Shown one piece after another: positions 22,801 to 33,534 of a DNA stretch of 64,000 nucleotides. Position numbers and translations under genes: made by a program. The notes under the pieces are model-generated. The model was not told the origin of the DNA. It worked only from the letters and a program-made list of their open reading frames with translations, and searched no databases. Position 1 is the first letter of the stretch. The number at the start of each line of letters is the position of its first letter. Origin of the DNA: Maylandia zebra (lineage: Eukaryota > Chordata > Actinopteri > Cichliformes > Cichlidae); assembly GCF_041146795.1 (NCBI RefSeq), contig NC_135184.1, positions 4,721,967 to 4,785,966 on the forward strand, written 5' to 3'.

Positions 22801-23020
22801 TTATGTGGTACATGTGGGTTCTCTCCGGGTACTCCAGCTTCCTCCCATATTTCAAAGGCATGCAGTTAGTGGGGTTAGGTTAATTGGTGACTGGTTGCCC
22901 ATAGGCAAGAATCTGAGTAAGAATGGTTGTCTGTCTCTGTGTGTTAGCCCTGCATCAGGTTGGCGACCTGTCCAGGGTGTACCAAGCTTCCTGCACTACG
23001 ACAGCTGAGATAGGTTCCAG
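22800..23020 (+). repeat. Interspersed repeat of the 'gacctgtccagggtgtac' family
   Basis: Words such as GCATGCAGTTAGTGGGGTTAGG, GGCGACCTGTCCAGGGTGTAC and GATAGGTTCCAG are those of a very common fish interspersed repeat with LINE-like spread. No coding content. Confidence 0.55.
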
Positions 23021-23089
23021 ACATAATCCCACTCTCCGATAACAGACATCAGTGCATTGATGTCTGTTGTGGTGATGAGAGAGCTGAGC

Positions 23090-23200
23090 GTAAAAGCAAA
23101 GCCATCAGTTTATGGTCCCACCCTCACCTACGCATCCATCTCCACATTAGTCGCTCATGAGCTCTGGGTAATGACACATCACATTACAGAGAATAACTTC
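23090..23200 (+). mobile_element. Small LINE RT fragment (15.3-kb family)
   Basis: The stretch resembles 'VYGPTLTY..HELWVMT', a C-terminal RT block of the LINE at 15.3-17.5 kb. A longer related piece is at 27.5-27.7 kb. Confidence 0.45.
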
Positions 23201-23539
23201 CTCCCAGAGTAACAAAAACTGTAATTTAATGACATCCGGAATCCGTTTCTGACCTTGGTCAGACACCTGGGGCTGAAGCCATGCACATCTCCACAAACAC
23301 ATAAGAGATACACAACAGGTTACTGCTGTTATGTGGTTGTTTTTTCACCATCAGTGGTGTCATTTTTAGTAATATATTATTTTTATTGCTGTTATGACTA
23401 CTGTCAAAATAAATTTCTCTTCAAATTCACATTGTAATATAAGATAGCATATCATAATAGGTATATAAGATATAATATAATCTATACAAATTTACATAAA
23501 TGACATTGCATAAATTTATATTACATATTATAGTCTAAG

Positions 23540-23715
23540 GAGCTTGGAAAGAAAAGTGTCTGGACTTCTTTAAGTTGCTTGAAGACGTTTCACCTCTCAT
23601 CCGAGAAGCTTCATCAGTTCTAGGGTCAAATGGTGGAGAGTTCCAGATTTAAGCCCTGTGGCAGTAACCCTCGAGAGGGACAAAAAGACCCCCTAAGATC
23701 CTCTACCTAATCACA
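23540..23715 (-). repeat. Interspersed repeat with 'gaagacgtttcacc' core
   Basis: It contains the GAAACGTCTTC-type core and 'cgagaagcttcatcag', and is distantly similar in style to the repeats at 28.3-28.6 and 36.4-36.8 kb. Possibly the end of a retroelement; class not assigned. Confidence 0.4.
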
Positions 23716-23719
23716 TAAC

Positions 23720-24536
23720 ATATTACATATTATACAACACATTGGGTAAACTCCCTGCTTATAGAGTCTAGGGGAAACCAGCAAGTGCCATTAACTGGTC
23801 TAGACTGGTTGCTCTTAATGATCTGTTACTCTATATTTTTCACATGTTTGTACAGGATATTGTATTTGATTTAATTGTTATGTGCTTATGTGGTACATGT
23901 TTTTTGAGTTTTGCCAGGACTCTCTTTGAAATGAGATTTTTTACCTGGATAAATAAAGGACTATTAAATATAAGTATAGATGTATACGTATACAGCATTA
24001 TAATTTATTGAATACATAACAGAAACATTGCTGAAATGGCGAATATTGAACCCCTTGTTAACCTCGTTTATAAGAACCCAGCTGCGGGTTTTGTAGTCTT
24101 GCACAGTCTGGAGTCACTGCAGCTCTCTGAACTGTGCTTCTCTTTTAAAGTGCTTATTAATTCTCATTCACACCTTTAATCGGCCTCGTTACGCTTTCCT
24201 TCAAGGTCGAGGAAAAGTAGCTAGAATAAGGAGACATAATAGGAGGTATTTCAGGACTATCTGGACCTGCCCCACTTTCTCTGTACGTATCTTTGATTTA
24301 AACGTGTAAAGCCGCCTTTTTACTAGTCACGCCCCTCCCGTGTCTCACTGAACTTCGGGCTGAAAGGTTTTCATTAAAAAGAGAGCGAGAGAAACTCGTG
24401 TTATTCCTATTATAAACAGCTCGTAGCTCCTTGCTGGTTTGAGATCTGAGCCTGCAAACTGAGCTCTGATCAGGGTCCTACAGGAGTCGTATTCCCGCGT
24501 TAGCTCATTGACGCCGTTTTACACACCTGTGTGACT
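23720..24536. other. Intron of gene E, no gene seen
   Basis: AT-rich then mixed composition towards the first exon of gene E. No coding frame supported. Confidence 0.4.
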
Positions 24537-24657
24537 TTATCTCGGATATCCAACAGTCTGCTGATCTCTTCACTGATGTCTTTTCAATTTCTGAGATTTC
24601 TTCGGCTGCAGTTTGTCTCTCCTTAAACTCTCGGACACTGAAGACGCTGCTAAATAG
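24537..24657 (-). pseudogene. Gene E first exon, start codon lost
   Basis: The minus strand reads VREFKERQTAAEEIS.IEKT and, one frame over, SRLLDIRDKVTQ before a GTGTGT donor. This is the canonical fish ZNF first exon with a small deletion in the middle. The expected ATGTCTTCAGT is GCGTCTTCAGT (24657-24655), so initiation here is lost. Confidence 0.65.
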
Positions 24658-24664
24658 TAAGAGT

Positions 24665-24678
24665 CGCGTCACTTCCGC
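24665..24678 (-). promoter_or_regulatory. ETS/CRE-like promoter motif of gene E
   Basis: Minus strand GCGGAAGTGACGCG lies 8 bp upstream of exon 1 and after a GAAGAAGG run. It is shared with genes D and C. A LINE has inserted about 90 bp further upstream. Confidence 0.5.
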
Positions 24679-24762
24679 TTTCCTTCTTCTATTGCATTTA
24701 CAGCAGACTAGACCCATCAAAGGTGTGTTGCTGCCCTCCTTACACAAAAAAGTCCTGTATTT

Positions 24763-26691
24763 TTGTGCTTCAAAGCTCTTTTCGACAGCAACCTTTTTTC
24801 ACGGCGGAAAAAGGATAAACTGCATGTATCATTTCAAATTCTCAAAGACTGCTGGCATCGCTACCAGAACACTGTTAAAGAGGCAAAAAGGGAATATTTT
24901 GCAAATATTATTTCTTCCAACTGTCATAACCCACGTGTGTTATTTAGGACCATTGACACTGTTCTTAATACTCCTTTGAATGTCTGTTTGGAAGTTTCTC
25001 CTGAGATTTGCAATGATTTTCTGAACTTTTTTATTGAAAAGGTTGTCATCATCAGGGCTCTTATCACAGCTCCTGACTCTGACCCCTCTGTCTCTGTCCC
25101 TTGCGCTGCTGTTTTCACTCAGTTTGAGCTTGTGACGCTCTCCTCTTTAGAGGATGTGGTTCGCCATATTAAGCCCACAGGTTCCCCACGGGATCCTGTC
25201 CCTCCACAATTCTTTAAAGAAATTTTTCCTAGTATACAACAGTATGTCCTTGACATTATTAACAGCAGTCTGTCTTCTGGTGTGGTTCCTGCAAATTTCA
25301 AACATGCAGTAGTACAGCCACTGCTTAAGAAACCTGGCCTTGATCACACAGTTTTAGCGAACTATAGGCCTATTTCCAAGCTGCCTTTAGTCTCCAAGGT
25401 TTTAGAGAAAATTGTTTTTAGTCAACTGAAAGATTTTCTAGATGAAAATGGAATCTTTGAGGTTTTTCAGTCAGGTTTTAAAACCCTTCACAGCACAGAA
25501 TCTGCATTACTAAGGGTTTTTAATGACATCCTTCTGGCATGTGATTCTGGTAACCATGTTGTTCTTGTCTTGCTTGACCTAACTGCTGCCTTTGACACAG
25601 TAGACCACAATATTTTAATTTCTCGATTACATGATGTAGTGGGTATTGGTGGCACTGCACTCAATTGGTTTAGGTCTTATTTGTCAGATAGAACTTTCTC
25701 TGTCAGCCTTCTCGGTTACGAATCGTCTTCTGCTCCTCTGTCATGTGGTGTCCCACAGGGCTCAATTTTAGGGCCACTGCTCTTTTCTCTGTATCTACTG
25801 CCTCTGGGTTCTATCCTTAGAAGGCATGGGATCTCATTTCACTGTTATGCCGATGACTGCCAAATTTATTTGACACTAAAACGCAAGGATGCCATCTCCA
25901 TAAAACCTCTCTTGACATGTCTAGATGACATTAAAGCTTGGTTGGCTCGAAACTTTTTAAATTTTAATAAAAAGAAAACAGAAGTGTTGGTGTTTGGACC
26001 CAGTGGTCCCTGTGAGTCCTCCTCTGTTGTTTTAGGATCCCTGGAAGTCTATTTTAAATCTGTTGTTACTGACCTTGGTTTTAAGTTGGACAGTGATTTT
26101 AAATTGGACAACCAAATCAGAGCAGTGGTGAAGTCCAGTTTTTATCATTTAAGGCGACTGGCAAGACTAAAATCTTTTCTTTCGAGGCAGCACCTTGAAA
26201 CAGTGATCCATGCTTTTATTTCTTCCCGCCTGGACTACTGTAACTCACTTTATGTGGGGGTCAGTCAGTCATTGCTCTCACGTCTGCAGCTGGTTCAAAA
26301 TGCGGCTGCACGACTCCTAACAGGAACTCGAAAAAGAGAGCATATAACCCCCGTGCTGGCCTCTCTGCACTGGCTGCCTGTGTCTTTTAGAGTTAATTTT
26401 AAAATTCTTATGTTTGTTTTTAAATGCCTACACAGTCTTGCCCCGCCTTACCTCTCTGAGCTTCTTCATCCCCACATACCCTGTCGGTCTCTCAGGTCAG
26501 CTGACCAGCTGCTCCTGGAGGTACCGAGATCCAGGAGGAAGCTCAGAGGGGACAGGGCCTTCTCTATTGTGGCTCCAAAATTATGGAATAATTTGCCCAT
26601 GCATGTTAGAGAGGCCCCTTCACTGTCCACTTTTAAATCACGTCTTAAAACCCACTTTTATTCCTTGGCTTTTAACCTCAGTGAGACTTAG
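24763..26691 (+). CDS. LINE reverse transcriptase, uninterrupted 642-codon frame
   Basis: The frame contains [27 protein letters not shown], the Asp box [14 protein letters not shown] (about 271-283), [13 protein letters not shown] (about 329-341), the catalytic CYADD (361-365), a thumb with [18 protein letters not shown], and the C-terminal [25 protein letters not shown] and LHWLPV blocks. All polymerase motifs are intact, so the insertion is recent by sequence. The listed start is probably not native, since the real protein would begin in a missing endonuclease. Confidence 0.85.
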   Translation: MCFKALFDSNLFSRRKKDKLHVSFQILKDCWHRYQNTVKEAKREYFANIISSNCHNPRVLFRTIDTVLNTPLNVCLEVSPEICNDFLNFFIEKVVIIRALITAPDSDPSVSVPCAAVFTQFELVTLSSLEDVVRHIKPTGSPRDPVPPQFFKEIFPSIQQYVLDIINSSLSSGVVPANFKHAVVQPLLKKPGLDHTVLANYRPISKLPLVSKVLEKIVFSQLKDFLDENGIFEVFQSGFKTLHSTESALLRVFNDILLACDSGNHVVLVLLDLTAAFDTVDHNILISRLHDVVGIGGTALNWFRSYLSDRTFSVSLLGYESSSAPLSCGVPQGSILGPLLFSLYLLPLGSILRRHGISFHCYADDCQIYLTLKRKDAISIKPLLTCLDDIKAWLARNFLNFNKKKTEVLVFGPSGPCESSSVVLGSLEVYFKSVVTDLGFKLDSDFKLDNQIRAVVKSSFYHLRRLARLKSFLSRQHLETVIHAFISSRLDYCNSLYVGVSQSLLSRLQLVQNAAARLLTGTRKREHITPVLASLHWLPVSFRVNFKILMFVFKCLHSLAPPYLSELLHPHIPCRSLRSADQLLLEVPRSRRKLRGDRAFSIVAPKLWNNLPMHVREAPSLSTFKSRLKTHFYSLAFNLSET

Positions 26692-26860
26692 TTTCTTTTT
26701 TTAATGCAGTAGTTATTTAATTAATGATTTCACTCTTCTTTTATTTGTTTTTTATTTATATCTCATGTAATTTTATTTTACAGTTCCAATGTACAGCACT
26801 TTGTGTCAGCTGTGGTTGTTTTAAAGTGCTTTATAAATAAAGTTGATGATGATGATGACG
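24763..26860 (+). mobile_element. 5'-truncated L2-type LINE with intact RT frame
   Basis: The element starts within the linker after the endonuclease, runs through a full reverse transcriptase, and ends with a 3' region reading AAAGTGCTTTATAAATAAAGTTGAT followed by (GAT)n at about 26845-26858, a standard L2-type end. It lies plus-strand just upstream of minus-strand gene E. The lack of an endonuclease means it cannot move by itself. The exact 5' junction is not clear. Confidence 0.88.
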
Positions 26861-27480
26861 GCAGCATATAGAATAAATCCAATAAAAAGGATATATAGAA
26901 CATAGGACGTACTAAATTGACTTTTGCTACGGTGTTTGAGTGTAATTATGACTAAAAAAATGCACATTTGCCTTTTTGCGGCATATTTTAGTAGAAATGT
27001 TATATGTTATGTTTTATGACACAGTGCACTTTATTATAATGTAACCTTTATAATAAAGGACTTGTCCTAAATACATGGCAAATTGTCAAATGTATGGACA
27101 AACTAAGGTGCAATGCTTTACCTTCCTCTCCATCCCTGTTAGCAGGATGAAGGCAACCTCTTGTGTTGTGCATTCTTGGTTTTCAAATTTCAGTTGTTAA
27201 CCTCAGTGTAAAAGCTTCACTGTGCCTTCGGCAGCTTCAACATCATCAGTAAAGAGAGATTTAAATATGTGTAATATCACACTGTGTCAATTTGTTCACC
27301 GGAGTCACAAGCTGTAACACTGATGCTGCGTTAAGGGACCATGGGAAAGATGGGAGAGACAAGTGTCCTCTACAAAAGCCCTAAAACCCTTCACTGATGA
27401 AAACTGTGGATTAACTTCAACCCAGAAAGTTCAGGAAATCAAAAATCAACTTTAGGTGTCAAATGAATAAATGTGGAAAG
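26861..27480. other. No gene seen
   Basis: AT-rich spacer between the LINE and further repeat fragments; no coding frame supported. Confidence 0.4.
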
Positions 27481-27700
27481 CCATTAACTCTCCTGGGCTT
27501 TGAGCTTTGATGCAGCTTTAGTGTAAGCCATGGATTTACTGGTCAATCTATGGTTCCACCCTCACCTAAGGTCATGAGCTCTGTGTAGTGACTGAAAGAA
27601 TGGGATCACAGATACAAGCAGTGTAAATGACTTTTCTCCAAAGGGTGGCTAGTTTCTTCCATAGTGATAAGGTGAGGAGTTTGATCATGTGGTGAGAACT
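27480..27700 (+). mobile_element. LINE RT C-terminal fragment (15.3-kb family)
   Basis: The sequence around 'tatggttccaccctcacct..ggtcatgagctctgtgtagtgac' followed by 'agatacaagcag..aatgacttt' and 'gggtggct' corresponds to the 'YGHELWVMTERMRSRIQAAEMSFLRRVAG' region known in that LINE family, with decay. Confidence 0.55.
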
Positions 27701-27799
27701 AGTACAGTTGTAAATAAAATACTACATTTTTAATTGGAAATCAAAAAGCTCACTATGCATAAATGACTATATTAATTTTCATTGAGAACACATCATATT

Positions 27800-28110
27800 A
27801 GAGAGAATAACTTCCTTCCGGACAATAAACTGTAACCTGACGCTCTGGTCACGTCTATCGCGTTCGGTGTGGACGTCTATTGGGAAATCTGAAATCGGAG
27901 CCTCTTTCACAGAGTTCTGCCGGAGGTTTCTTCCTGTTAAAAGAGAGTTTTTCCTTCCCACTGTCGCCAAAGTGCTTGCTCATAGGGGGTCATATGATTG
28001 TTGGGTTTTTCTCTGTATCTACTGTACAATATAAAGCACCTTGAGGTGACTTTTGTTGTAATTTGGCGCTATATAAATGAAATTGAATTGAATTGAATCG
28101 AATTGAATCC
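27800..28110 (+). mobile_element. L2-type LINE 3' end
   Basis: The 3' untranslated region 'ttgttgggtttttctctgtat', 'agcaccttgaggtgac' and 'atttggcgctatataaat' ends in a (GAATT)n-type tail near 28075-28108. No coding part is attached. Confidence 0.7.
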
Positions 28111-28264
28111 AGTATTCCCTGTTACAACCTTTCTCCTCAGTCTGCTGAGTATCTTTGTCAACAGCAGCTGAGTGTGAGAATGGATTATGCACTCTGATAA
28201 CAAGTGCAGCAACATTTTGCAATGCTCACAAAGTTTCTCCCTAAAGATTTTCACTTAAATGAAA

Positions 28265-28640
28265 AGTCTTTCCCTTTTGACCATCTCTGAATCGAGGAGG
28301 GGGGCCTGAGGGTACATCTTTCGCCATCTTGCAATGCTGTGATTGCAGCCATTCCCCAACTCTCTGTGAATGGTACTCATGGCCATTGATCAGTGGGCTT
28401 TGATCAAGGGTTGGTGATCAATGGTCATGAGAATTTGCATAATCATGATGAAGGAACTGACCTCCCAGTCCGTTGTTCCTACAGCGGATCCAGTCATTAT
28501 GCAAATGTACTGTTTATAAGATTAGGAAAACCTGCAGTCAGCTGAGACTGAAGAAGTCACTTGGATGAGCGACGAAACGTTTCTCCCACTGAAAACGATA
28601 CGTCCAGATGAACAAAATCAACCTTTGAAGATTTACCTAA
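28265..28640 (+). repeat. Interspersed repeat with 'gacgaaacgtttc' core, copy 1
   Basis: This copy is closely similar to 36430-36790. Shared blocks are 'ctgaatcgaggaggggg', 'caatgctgtgattgcagcc', 'tgatcagtgggctttgat', 'gtcagctgagactgaagaagtcac' and 'gacgaaacgtttc'. The high identity means relatively recent spread. Possibly the terminal part of a Penelope-like or other retroelement; not proven. Confidence 0.6.
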
Positions 28641-29054
28641 GTGGATGTTTGAGAATGCATCAAGACGTAAAAAGCTAATAAAATGGTAAAAAAGGACTTC
28701 CTGCGGATACTTTTTGTCCTTACTCGTCTGCAGCTCCGTCAGCATGTGTAAAATGCTCTTGTTTCAGTTGCTCTAATTTTAGTTTCTGCTAAAGAGGGGA
28801 TCATGTTCAGCTCAGCTTGTTTGATTTTATTTCAAACTGATACTGAAGTGTGTACTTAAATCGATAGAAAGCAGAGTTTCACTGGTCTGGCCCACTCAAG
28901 ATTAAAATTTGGTTTATGTGATTGACGACGTAAAATGAGTTTGAGATCTCTGTCATTCACTATTCCTTTAAGTCAGTGCTCAATGTGAATCATTAGGGGG
29001 CGCTAGTACGCCTTTCAGTCCAATCTGCCAGAAAAGCAATAGAAGAAGAAAAAA
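28641..29054. other. Upstream of gene C, no gene seen
   Basis: No coding frame supported. This interval is the 5' flank of gene C. Confidence 0.4.
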
Positions 29055-29068
29055 ACGGACGTGACGCG
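29055..29068 (+). promoter_or_regulatory. ETS/CRE-like promoter motif of gene C
   Basis: ACGGACGTGACGCG follows a GAAGAAGAAAA run and precedes the exon 1 ATG by 23 bp. Compared with genes D and E the ETS core GGAA is GGAC, which would weaken ETS binding. Confidence 0.45.
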
Positions 29069-29513
29069 ATGTTTTGGCTGTTCGGTGCAGTATGAGAGAG
29101 TTAAAGGTAGTGATGGGCAGATGAAGCCCCATGAAGCACTGAAGCTTTTCATCCAATTGGTTCACCCCAACGCGAAGCTTCATGAAGCTTCATTTGCTCT
29201 AGCAGGACACCTACTGGACGTAAAAATAATAGCTGGCATGAATTTGAAGAGTGTGGCCTTTTGCACACAGCCTGTAAATGTCAACAACAAAAGGAGTGTG
29301 TAAAACATGTATATTGTAGTGATGCAGTATACTGTGTATATTTATAGTGGCAGTATGGAAAATGATTATTTGGAAATGCTTGAAATGGAAATGATCATTT
29401 ACTGTGAGGTGAGGTGTGGTTGGGGTGTGGACAGTGGTTGTGCTTTTGTAACGTTGAGGTATGGACAGCTACACAGCCTCAGTCCTGCCTGTTCACATTT
29501 TATTCTGTAAAAA

Positions 29514-29717
29514 CTAAATTTTCACTGCTTTTATGACCTTTTTAGTGGGGAGAACATAGCTAGGATTTAATGATTTAACAAATCTTTTGAATCCTTTGTC
29601 CTCCACAATGCTAAATGGCTGGGAGTCCTCAATCACCATGCTAACCAGGTCTTCATCTATTTGAGATTGTTCTCCTGAGGAAAGACAATAAAGACAAAGC
29701 ACAAATATAAATATCAC
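29514..29717 (-). pseudogene. hAT transposase fragment after the BED finger
   Basis: The segment with SQIDEDLVSMVIEDSQPFSI and EDKGFKRFVKSLNPSY is a well-conserved stretch of ZBED-type hAT transposases that links the BED finger to the catalytic core. Here the frame stops soon after. It is out of its native context because the core is deleted. Confidence 0.75.
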
Positions 29718-29844
29718 ACACGTAACTTATTACAGTTGTATAATATTGTTATATCATTTAGTAACATTACTGCATCCTATATTATCATTGCATTTGATGG
29801 CTCACCTGGTCTTGCTCCACGATCGGTGTCCCCCTTATTCTCAT

Positions 29845-30111
29845 GCAAAGCTCTGTAGTGCCTAAGCATGGATGAGGTGTTGTTGTTATATCCCAGCTCC
29901 CTGGCACATAGCAAACACTTCACCTTGTACAAAAGTCAAGACAGCTCAACATAAATTGTATTGCACCATCAGTATCATGAAAATACATCTTCTGTAGAAA
30001 TACCTTGTTAGGAGGAATAAGATCAAAATGTTCCCACACAGGGGAGGACATCCTCCTCTTCTTAGCTGGCTCCATTCTCTCCTGACTCTCCTCACTCTCA
30101 TAAACCTCCAT
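29845..30111 (-). pseudogene. hAT transposase BED zinc-finger exons
   Basis: Minus strand: a start with EVYESEESQERMEPAKKRR (basic stretch), then SSPVWEHFDLIPP, and after an intron-like insertion a Cys-X2-Cys ... His-X4-His set (CLLC ... RHYRALH). This is a BED finger, the DNA-binding head of hAT transposases. It is only part of the enzyme. Confidence 0.7.
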
Positions 30112-30686
30112 ACGGTCTCCAAACTCTCGCTAACCGCAACTCTCCATCAAACACCCACATTTTTGAATGAAGTCTGAGGGGTTTATATCGCTGTCATATC
30201 TCGCGGCAAAGTTCGAACCACTTCATGAACCAGTCACGTGGTACAGCCGGGCAGCGAGGCTTCGGACGTCATCATTTTCAGCTCCTCCCATAAATGAAGC
30301 AAGCCTCGATTACTCGACACACGCTCCGAAGCCTCGATACAGAACGTCCCATCACTAGTTAAAGGAGAGAGTTAAAAGAGAGAGTTGGTACTGCAGGCGA
30401 AGAAATCTCAAATATTAATAAGCTATGATTGAGGAGGACCAGCTGTGAGCGCATACTGCTGGATATCCGAAACAAACAGGTATGTAAACACGATCGACTA
30501 CAAAACGTGCGTCTTACTTCAATAATATTTGACACAATACTAGACGTGCAACGGGAAGTAGTGTGAAGGCAAAGCACGGAAACGGAAAAGAAAAGGGAAA
30601 AAAGAACCTTTGTGCACAGTTACATAATTTACATTTCACCATTAAAGTGTGTGTGTTTACACACACTTAAAGTGTTCAGTGTATTG

Positions 30687-30911
30687 CAGGGATAGGCAAC
30701 TCCAGGCCTCGAGTGCCGGTGTCCTGGAGGTTTTAGATGTGTCCATGATACATCACAGCTGATTTAAAGGGCTAAATGACTCCTCAGCATTTCTTGAAGT
30801 TCTCCAGAGGTCTGGTAATGAACTAATCATTTGATTCAGGTGTGTTAACCCAGGGTGGGATCTAAAACCTGCAGGACACCGGCACTCGAGGCCTGGAGTT
30901 GCCTACCCTTG
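30687..30911. mobile_element. Short hAT-type MITE, 225 bp
   Basis: Long, nearly perfect inverted termini (CAGGGATAGGCAACTCCAGG / CAAGGGTAGGCAACTCCAGG) enclose the element, with perfect 8-bp target duplication GTGTATTG (30679-30686, 30912-30919). This is a widespread fish MITE. Confidence 0.9.
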
Positions 30912-31229
30912 GTGTATTGTATGCACTCTAAACGACCATCTTTGAACAGGTGAGTTCAAGTCACATGATAAGCTGAGGCAGGGTGTCACAATGGTTTGAC
31001 ACAAAATCTCTTATGATATTGACCCTCTTTTCACACCTTTGTTGTGTGATGAGAGACATAAGGGGCAACTTAAGGGGCAACTCCCACCAGGTTTTAAATT
31101 CCTGGAACTATCCACCATTTGGCTTTAGAATTTTAAAAAAAAGTGTATCGGATAGGAGGTGAAACATGCAATCTAGCTACTTTCTTTCCAAGCGCCTTAG
31201 ACGACTGTTACCTGAATGACTGAGAGATA

Positions 31230-31405
31230 TATTGTTAAGAGTTTTTCTTCCCCACTGTTGCCAAAGTGGTTGCTTAACATTTGATTGTTGGTGTGTTCTT
31301 TGTATTATTGTAGGGTCTTTATCTTACAATAAAAAGTGCCTTTAGGCAACTGTTGTTGTGGTTTGGTGGTATATGAATAAAATTGAATTTAATTAAAAAT
31401 TAAAT
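31230..31405 (+). mobile_element. L2-type LINE 3' end
   Basis: 'gagtttttcttccccactgttgcc', 'caataaaaagtgcctttaggcaac' and a tail of AATTGAAT-like repeats mark another L2-type terminus. Confidence 0.6.
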
Positions 31406-32079
31406 TGATTTGAATTGAACGGCAACAATTAAAGAAGAAAAGGAGTATAAATAAAGGCAAGCAGCTAAACAATAAGAATGGAATAGACAATTAAAATTTA
31501 TCAATAAAAAAGACTGCTATGGGACAGGAGCTTGGTACATGTTTGTCATGATTTTAGAGAGCAGCGATGGCACAGAATAATCCTCGTGGTGGTTCACTGG
31601 GGGTGAATACTGGCCGGATTAGCAGTTTTTCTGTGCTAAGAGCAGCAACTTGTATATTTTTTCTGTGTTCGTGGAGGTGTGCGTGTCTTCAGCCCTGGGT
31701 GTCTGAACCAAACCAAGATAGGTCAGAAATGTGTTCCAAATGTTATTAAATAATGGTACATTGATTCTATGGAATTGGTGAAAGAAAATGAAAATATTGC
31801 AGAACTAAATCTCGTCAAAAATCACTAGTTAATTCAAACACATGAAGTGACCCACTACCCCCCCCCCCCCCTTCCACAGCTAAAGAAATGAAGAGAGGAG
31901 GGAAATCCTTCAGACACAAAGGACCATGATCTTTTTATATTTACAGCTTAGTTATTACAAATGCCTCATTATCATTCCTTTTTTTAAATCTGTGTGTTCC
32001 ACATAATCTGACCCTCTTGGCTTGCTTCCAAGAGAGTTTTTGCAGTATACTTCCACAGTCCTTTTTCCTTTTTCCCTTT
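31406..32079. other. Intron of gene C, no gene seen
   Basis: A run of 14 C residues lies at 31858-31871. No coding frame is supported. Confidence 0.45.
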
Positions 32080-32793
32080 AGGGCTGTTCGATATAACGAT
32101 ATATATCGGATGACGATATTAAAAACGTCTATGTTTCATTTTACGCTATCGTTTGTTTCGTGGTGTCACAAAATAAACTGTTTACGGCAACATTTTTTTC
32201 ATTATATTGATGGTCACAGTAGTGGCTATATTAATTTTTTAAAGTTCTCTCTTTCTTTAAAGTTCTCTTTATATTTGATATAACCACACTACAGACAGAG
32301 AAGCAGTTGTTGTTGTTTTTTTGCCTTGTCCTTAGCAACAATGACGGTAAAACCACCATGTGTCCGCGTGTTTATTTTCCACATAAACCTTTCACAATAA
32401 AGCTCAAGATCCTGTTGAGACTTTTCAAAATAAACTGAATCACGTGAAAGAGCAGATTATTTACGGATGAGAAGCAAAAAAGAGCCGCCAGGTGCTAAAA
32501 AATAAACCTTAGACTCAAACGTTAGAACAGGCTTTTCCCCGCAGCACGCCGTGTAAGAAATACTCACAAAGAAAACGGCGACCGTTACAACTTATGTCTA
32601 AAAATGTATCATTTCAATTAAAACACTCGACTCCAGGTACGAGACGCCCAGCTGGAAACACTTCATGCAAGTCGAGCTGCCCGAGATTCACAGAATTTAT
32701 AGAAAATGTTAAATTTTTGTGATTTATATCGTTCCCAGGACGATGGATGTCTTAATATCGGGATATGAGATTTTGGTCATATCGCACAGCCCT
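32080..32793. mobile_element. Non-autonomous element related to the BED-bearing hAT fragments at 54-55 kb
   Basis: The ends read TAGGGCTGTTCGATAT and, inward from the right, TAGGGCTGTGCGATAT. Internal words ('tttgtttcgtggtgtc', 'ttacggatgagaagcaaaaaagagc', 'aaataaaccttagactcaa', 'accgttacaacttat') match the sequence around the BED fragments at 54.1-54.5 and 55.3-55.7 kb, so this is an internally deleted member of that family. No exact target duplication was found. Confidence 0.65.
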
Positions 32794-33269
32794 AATCCCA
32801 TAATCAAAAAAGTTAAACACATTCACTTCTTGCTACTTTTCAAGAACCCTGTATCAAGTTACATTGTGTTACCATCTGTTCTTATGTATTGTTTTACTGC
32901 TGTCCTATTATTATTATTTTTTCTTCAATAATGGTTGAAAAATTGTTACCATTTGCTTTAATATAAATTTTAATTCATGTAATTACTGTTTTATTTCAGT
33001 ATACAACAGTGAAAATCAAACTGCCTTAAATGAAGCTGGCATCAGCAATTGAATGTTGTGCACTCTGAACTTTGTCAATAAAAATGTGATAACTCGAGTC
33101 ACTCACACAGGTGCTCTTAAACATTTGTCCAATTTGTACACTCCAAATTTCACTCACATATGTGAGCAACATGCTCTCAGTGTACAGACTTGCTAGAATA
33201 TATTTGCTCAGATGTGCCTTCCTGTCATCATATTAGTAACCTTCTTGTTATGTCCCCTTATCCTTTAAG
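32794..33269. other. Intron of gene C, no gene seen
   Basis: The last 150 bp are paralogous in inverted orientation to 9764-9890. Confidence 0.5.
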
Positions 33270-33534
33270 ATCCCCTACAGCAATATGAAGTGTGAGGAAG
33301 AGGAGAGTCTGAATGACCCGGAGATCTATAACCAGGAGTGGAACTTTGGTCTGAGCGAGGATGGTCCACAACTTCCACAGATTAAAGAGGAACAGGAGGA
33401 AGTCTGCACCAGTCAGGATGTAGTACAGGTTGTAGTGAAGCAGGAGTCTGAAGAAATCTTCGCCTGGACTGGGAAAGAGCGATTCAGAGTGCTGGATAAC
33501 ATCTGGAAACACGAGGAAGACTTACACTGCACAG
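33270..33534 (+). CDS. Gene C acidic N-terminal exon
   Basis: The exon carries the family leader (ATG at 33285; LNDPEIYNQEWNFGLSEDG, QLPQIKEEQEEV, FAWTGKERFRVLDNIWK) between a TTTAAG acceptor and a GTATAT donor, with entry phase 0 and exit phase 1. It is intact and nearly identical to the gene D exon. Exit phase 1 fits the finger exon at 38047. With exon 1 disrupted, its ATG is the only plausible start. Confidence 0.65.

Larger units (their letters stand above)
29108..30357 (-). mobile_element. hAT (ZBED-type) element with BED finger, internally deleted
   Basis: TIRs begin TAGTGATGGG at both ends, and the target duplication GTTAAAGG is perfect (29100-29107, 30358-30365). On the minus strand it encodes a BED-finger segment: SSPVWEHFDL near 30040, then VKCLLC, ELGYNNNTSSMLRHYRALH near 29840-29930. 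A further exon has VIEDSQPFSIVEDKGFKRFV near 29560-29650. The catalytic RNase H-like core and the dimerisation domain are missing, so it is non-autonomous. The last element of this kind in the window starts at 63921. Confidence 0.9.
29092..30479 (+). pseudogene. Gene C first exon, split by a hAT insertion
   Basis: The exon starts MRELKE at 29092 and is broken at 29107 by a 1250-bp transposon. After the 8-bp target duplication it resumes at 30366 and ends RILLDIRNKQ before a GTATGT donor at 30480. An in-frame stop within the middle part and an apparent indel add to the damage. Exit phase 0 fits the exon at 33270. Confidence 0.65.
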
